Positions 60,339-64,000 of a stretch of 64,000 nt of DNA are shown one piece after another; the stretch's first letter is position 1, and the number at the start of each line of letters is the position of its first letter. The stretch spans positions 564,161 through 628,160 of the forward strand of contig BNBX01000003.1 of NCBI GenBank assembly GCA_014656175.1, written 5' to 3'. Origin of the DNA: Streptomyces werraensis. GTDB lineage: Bacteria > Actinomycetota > Actinomycetes > Streptomycetales > Streptomycetaceae. Below the pieces are notes generated by a model that searched no databases, was not told where the DNA came from, and saw only the letters and a list, made by a program, of their open reading frames with translations. The position numbers were made by a program, and so were the translations under genes.

Positions 60339-63300
60339 TTACCCGAGCGTGAGGGCGTAGATCTGCACCCTGGGGTCGTTCCGCAGCCCGAGCGAGCGCA
60401 CCGTCTTCGACGCGTCGAGGGCCACGGACGCGGCGAACAGACGCACCGGCGGTCCGTCCACGCCCTGTCCCCGCTTGATCCGGTGCGGCATCTCCAGCGC
60501 CACGGAGCCGCCCGCGGGCGTGGAACCCGCCCAGTCGCCGACGGTGACCGGGAGTTCGGCGGTGGTGCCGTCGGTGTAGCGGACGGTGAGGTCCGTCGTC
60601 ACCGGCCCGTGGTGGGACGCGCCGACCAGCCGCAGCGTGCCGTACGAACCGTACGGCAGCAGCATGGCCTGCCCGCGCGCCTCGACGAAGTTCGCGGCCG
60701 TGCCGGACGGGTCGGGCGCCTGGTAGGTCACGCCGTCCCACACCACCGGTCCCGCCTCCGGCAGCAGGTCGCCGTCGTAGCTCCACCCGCCGCCGTCGAA
60801 GTCGCCCTCGTCGGACGCCGTGACGGTCGCGGTCCCGTCATGGTTCAGCTCCTTGCCGAGGTCGACGGCGCACCGCTCACCGCCGTCCCCGGCGCAGCGA
60901 GCGGCCTCGCGCACCTCGACGGTGGCGACCCGCTCCACCGTCCTCACGCCGACGGCGCTCGCCGTGATCCGCACGGTGTACGTGCCCGGTGCGGTCCCGG
61001 CCGGCACGCGGATGTCCACTGTCGCGGTCCGCTGCACCGGCAGCCGGTGCGACGCCAGCGTGAACGGGCCGGACGCCTTCACCGTCCACCCGCGGGGCGC
61101 CTCGGCGGCGACGTTCACCCGCAGCGCGCCCGAAGCCTGGCCCAGCACGTCCATCCGCAGCCGCACGTCCTGAGCCTCGTCCGAGGCGGGCACCACATCG
61201 GCCGACGTGCGCAGCGACGCGTCCAGATGACGGCGGGAGTCGGCCGCCGCCCGGTTCACCGACGGCGGCTCGGCGCCCTTGCCGGTACCCCACGCCGACG
61301 GCTTGTCGCTCATCTCGAAGGAGAGCCGTCCGCCCTTGGCGACCGCGTCCCAGTCCAGCCAGGTGGCGCGCAGGTCCTTCCCGCCGAACCGCGCCCGCTT
61401 CACGTACCGCCGGGTGTCGCTCGCCCCGGGCGCCTTCACGGTCAGGGTGCCGCCCTGCAGCTTCCCGTAGGCGCCGATGCGGATCTGAGCCGAGGGGAAC
61501 TGCGGGGAGGACACGGCGAGGAAGTCACCGCCGTTCGTCACCGGGTACAGACCCAGTGACGAGAAGACGTACCAGGCCGACATGGTGCCCAGGTCGTCGT
61601 TGCCGGTCATCCCGTCCGGCCCGTCCGTGAACAGCGTCATCGCCGCACGGGTCACGGTCGCCGTCTTCGCCGGCGCGCCCGCCCACAGGTACATGTACGG
61701 CGCGTGCAGGTCGGGCTCGTTGTTCGGGTTGTAGGTCGGCTTGCCGTAGTAGTCGTACGGCGCGGAGATCCAGTCCTCGCGGGCCGTCCCCGCCGGGTCC
61801 TTCAGCAGCTTGTCGTAGGCGAAGAAGGCGTCGAGCCGCTGTTCCGTCCTCTTCCGGCCGCCCATCAGCGACACCAGACCGGCCGGGTCCTGCGGGACCA
61901 GCCACTGGTACTGGTAGGCGCCGCCCTCGTGGAACTGGTGACCCGCCTCGACCGGGTCGTACGGCGTCACCCAGGTGCCTTCGGTGGTGCGCGGCCGGAA
62001 CTGCTGGATGGAGGAGTCCCACAGGTTCCTGTACCACTGGCCGCGCGCCGCGAACATCCGCGCGTCGGCCGTGCGGCTCAGCCCCTTCGCCATCAGCGCC
62101 AGCGACGCGTCCGCCGCCGCGTACTCCAGGGTCGCCGACGCCGGGTGCACGCAGTCGTTGTCGCCGCCCTTGTCCGGGCAGTCCTCGCCCAGCTTCAGCC
62201 CGCTGGGCACATACCCGCGCTCCAGGTACTGCGCGATGCCCGCACGGCCGTTGTACGGCGAGTCGTCCGGCGGCGTCGACAGGGCGTTCTTCCGCAGCAG
62301 CGCGTACGCCTCCTGCTCATGACCGGCGAGCAGCCCCTTGGACCACGCCTCCACCAGGAACGGGGTCACCGGGTCGCCCGTCATGATGTTGGTCTCGCTG
62401 TTGGCGAGCGACCAGCGCGGCAGCCAGCCGCCGTCCCGCCCGGTCGCCACGACCGACAGCGCAACGTCCCTCGCCACCTTCGGCTCCAGCAGCTGCAGCA
62501 GCTGGTTCTGCGGCCGGTGCGTGTCCCACAACGACAGGTTCTGGTACGGCGTGAACCCGTCCGCCGTGTGCACCTTCCCGTCGAAGCCCGCGTACCGTCC
62601 GTCGACGTCCCCGGCGAGGTTCGGGTGCAACTGCGCGTGGTACAGCGCCGTGTAGAACGCCCGCCGCCGCTCGGCCGGCCCGCCGTCGACCTTCACCGTG
62701 GCCAGCTGTCGCTCCCAGGCCGCCTGCAACGCCTCCCGCGTGGCGTCGAAGTCGTACGAGTCCGCCGTCTCCGCCTCCAGGTTCTTCCGGGCGCCTTCGA
62801 GACCCGTGTAGGACAGCCCGACCTTGACGACGACGTCACGGTCCTCCTCGGCGTCGAACGTCACCCAGGCGCCGTTGCCGCCCTCTCCGGCCGCGTCCCG
62901 CTCGCCCGGACGGGGGGTGGAGCCCCGCCAGGTGCCGTGCGAGGCGAACGGACGGTCGAACGTGGCGGTGAAGTAGACCGTGTGCCGGTCCTTGCCCGCG
63001 CAGAAGTTGCCCGCCTCGACCCGGCCCTCGACCGTCCGGTCGCCGACGACGCGCACCTCCGAGCTGTACACCCGCTGATTGGCCTTGCCGGTGTTGAACA
63101 GCACGTTGGCGCGGCCGGTGGAGGGGAAGGTGTAGCGCTGCCACCCGGTGCGCGGGGTGGCCGTCAGCTCGGCGTCGATGCCGTACGTCTTCAACCCGAC
63201 GCGGTAGTAGCCGGGTTCCGCCTTCTCGTCGTCGTGCGAGTACGTCGACCGGTACGCGTCGGGGTCCACGGTGTCGACCGCGCCGGTGGTCGGCATCAGC

Positions 63301-63629
63301 GGCAGCTCGCCCATGACGGAGCAGCCGACACCGGAGAGGTGGGTCTGGCTGAACCCGTGGATCTTGTCCTGCTGGTAGTCGTACCCGCCCTGCCCGCCGG
63401 TGTCCGGGCTGACCTGCACCATTCCGAAGGGGGCGCTGGCGCCGGGGAAGGTGTTGCCGAAGTTCTGCGTGCCGATGAACGGGTTGACCAGGGAGGTCAG
63501 CCGGTCACCGGGCGCGGGGGACGACGGCTGGGCGAGGGCCGGCGCCGGCGCGAGACCGGCCCCGGTGACGACGAGCGCGGCGAGGACGGTCGACGCTCTG
63601 TGGCGCCATCTGCGGAGGGGTGAATCCAT
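60339..63629 (-). CDS. Secreted GH92 alpha-mannosidase
   Basis: A 1096-residue exoenzyme. Residues 1-34 are a signal peptide (TVLAALVVTGAGLAPAPALA). The GH92 N-terminal beta domain starts VNPFIGTQNFGNTFPGASAPFGMVQ; the (alpha/alpha)6 domain contains the conserved TGNDDLGTMSAWYVFSSLGLYPV. At about 840-910 lies a NEW3-like beta domain (APRGWTVKASGPFTLASHRLPV), then an NPCBM-like carbohydrate module at the C-terminus. Such Ca-dependent enzymes remove terminal mannose, often alpha-1,2, from fungal or plant N-glycans. AGGAG precedes the ATG. An operator-like site and a TTGACA box lie upstream. Confidence 0.93.
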   Translation of the reverse strand: MDSPLRRWRHRASTVLAALVVTGAGLAPAPALAQPSSPAPGDRLTSLVNPFIGTQNFGNTFPGASAPFGMVQVSPDTGGQGGYDYQQDKIHGFSQTHLSGVGCSVMGELPLMPTTGAVDTVDPDAYRSTYSHDDEKAEPGYYRVGLKTYGIDAELTATPRTGWQRYTFPSTGRANVLFNTGKANQRVYSSEVRVVGDRTVEGRVEAGNFCAGKDRHTVYFTATFDRPFASHGTWRGSTPRPGERDAAGEGGNGAWVTFDAEEDRDVVVKVGLSYTGLEGARKNLEAETADSYDFDATREALQAAWERQLATVKVDGGPAERRRAFYTALYHAQLHPNLAGDVDGRYAGFDGKVHTADGFTPYQNLSLWDTHRPQNQLLQLLEPKVARDVALSVVATGRDGGWLPRWSLANSETNIMTGDPVTPFLVEAWSKGLLAGHEQEAYALLRKNALSTPPDDSPYNGRAGIAQYLERGYVPSGLKLGEDCPDKGGDNDCVHPASATLEYAAADASLALMAKGLSRTADARMFAARGQWYRNLWDSSIQQFRPRTTEGTWVTPYDPVEAGHQFHEGGAYQYQWLVPQDPAGLVSLMGGRKRTEQRLDAFFAYDKLLKDPAGTAREDWISAPYDYYGKPTYNPNNEPDLHAPYMYLWAGAPAKTATVTRAAMTLFTDGPDGMTGNDDLGTMSAWYVFSSLGLYPVTNGGDFLAVSSPQFPSAQIRIGAYGKLQGGTLTVKAPGASDTRRYVKRARFGGKDLRATWLDWDAVAKGGRLSFEMSDKPSAWGTGKGAEPPSVNRAAADSRRHLDASLRTSADVVPASDEAQDVRLRMDVLGQASGALRVNVAAEAPRGWTVKASGPFTLASHRLPVQRTATVDIRVPAGTAPGTYTVRITASAVGVRTVERVATVEVREAARCAGDGGERCAVDLGKELNHDGTATVTASDEGDFDGGGWSYDGDLLPEAGPVVWDGVTYQAPDPSGTAANFVEARGQAMLLPYGSYGTLRLVGASHHGPVTTDLTVRYTDGTTAELPVTVGDWAGSTPAGGSVALEMPHRIKRGQGVDGPPVRLFAASVALDASKTVRSLGLRNDPRVQIYALTLG

Positions 63630-63693
63630 GGAAGCGGCTCCTGTTGCTCACCTGTCGCACCGGGCTGGACGGAAGCGGACTAGATCACGCTGC

Positions 63694-63707
63694 TGACATC
63701 GTTGTCA
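63694..63707. promoter_or_regulatory. LacI-like operator TGACA-N4-TGTCA before the GH92 gene
   Basis: On the minus strand TTGACA (63708-63703) opens the site TGACAACGATGTCA, a 14-bp palindrome with perfect 5-bp arms. It overlaps the likely -35 box of the mannosidase promoter. No LacI-type gene is adjacent in this window. Confidence 0.5.
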
Positions 63708-63750
63708 ATACCCGTGACGGAGACCGTCGTCCGGTGACCCTGGCGGGATG

Positions 63751-64000
63751 TCAGGCCGAGGGCGAGTCCGTCCGCGTGACCTGCCGGAGCACCATGAGTG
63801 AGTCCTCCTCCACGGCGGCGGCCATCGCGAAGGGGAACCGGTCCAGCTCCAGGCAGAGCGCGACGTCCTCGGGGGTGGAGCCCTCACGCACACCCTGCGT
63901 CAGCTCGGCGGCGGAACGAGATGCGGCGGCCCGCCGCAGATACGGGCCGGCGTCCACCGCGTCCCCGCCGGCCAGCCCGGCGATGTACTCGGCGCAGGCC
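63751..64000 (-). CDS. C-terminal part of a 2-phosphosulfolactate phosphatase-like (ComB) protein
   Basis: The last 83 codons of a gene that starts beyond the right edge. The segment [32 protein letters not shown] resembles the end of ComB-family phosphatases, where a Ser-rich helix and D-V-A-x-x-x-E-x-D precede a short strand (LMVLRQV). ComB hydrolyses phosphosulfolactate in methanogens; actinomycete members have other, unknown roles. The assignment rests only on this C-terminal pattern. Confidence 0.45.
   Translation of the reverse strand, partial: ACAEYIAGLAGGDAVDAGPYLRRAAASRSAAELTQGVREGSTPEDVALCLELDRFPFAMAAAVEEDSLMVLRQVTRTDSPSA

Overview
The window is chromosomal DNA of a high-GC actinomycete, almost certainly a Streptomyces. 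The evidence is the uniform codon bias with G/C at third positions, frequent GTG and TTG starts, a mycothiol-type DinB enzyme, a resuscitation-promoting-factor lysozyme, a class F sortase, a SpoIIE/PP2C phosphatase, and ABC sugar transporters that lack their own ATPase. No tRNA, rRNA, CRISPR, prophage or insertion sequence was seen. The mix of regulators, secreted hydrolases and gene remnants suits a chromosome arm or a flexible region rather than the conserved core.

Layout. Positions 1-5.7 kb: the start of an ABC-F ribosome-protection gene behind a 7-codon leader, a CGNR regulator, a ketopantoate-reductase-like enzyme, a DUF475 membrane protein, and a two-gene redox unit (AurF-like di-iron oxygenase plus a ferredoxin-ferredoxin reductase fusion). 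5.8-10.6 kb: a tandem pair of DUF4139/MuiA-like proteins and a Pro/Thr-rich anchored protein. 10.8-14.3 kb: small enzymes, an Rpf lysozyme, a DUF4328 protein, a cytidine deaminase remnant and a glutaredoxin-like membrane protein. 14.3-20.5 kb: a complete beta-glucoside (cellobiose-type) module consisting of a LacI repressor, a solute-binding lipoprotein, two permeases and a GH1 beta-glucosidase, with two operators and a strong terminator. 20.5-30.4 kb: methyltransferase, acetyltransferase, an ECF sigma unit, a class F sortase with its substrate, Rid and HxlR proteins, a sirtuin, and a TetR/alpha-beta hydrolase pair. 30.4-36.9 kb: an XRE-cupin regulator, a stress membrane protein, a secreted nuclease/phosphatase, a serine hydrolase with a divergent TetR gene, and a molybdenum oxidoreductase-flavin reductase-DUF6510 operon. 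36.9-44.6 kb: VOC protein, quinone oxidoreductase, an ECF42-type sigma factor with its DGPF partner, an antiporter, a CGNR pseudogene, an NmrA-like protein and a DUF2254 protein. 44.7-53.1 kb: an amino-acid permease behind long dyads, membrane proteins, MOSC, RibD-like and PAS-PP2C proteins, CtaG and DUF2243. 53.1-64 kb: a hemerythrin/ferritin-like pair, a GH5 glycosidase, an HxlR/imine-reductase-like pair, DUF1062, DUF427, a GH92 mannosidase, and the tail of a ComB-like gene.

How genes work together. The clearest functional units are the beta-glucoside regulon, the sortase-substrate-ECF group, the ECF42-DGPF pair with a matching promoter, the oxygenase-reductase pair, and the ABC-F gene. The Shine-Dalgarno of that ABC-F gene is complementary over 11 bp to the end of the leader reading frame, a textbook arrangement for ribosome-stalling attenuation. 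Many regulators here sit next to a near-perfect dyad that is probably their own operator.
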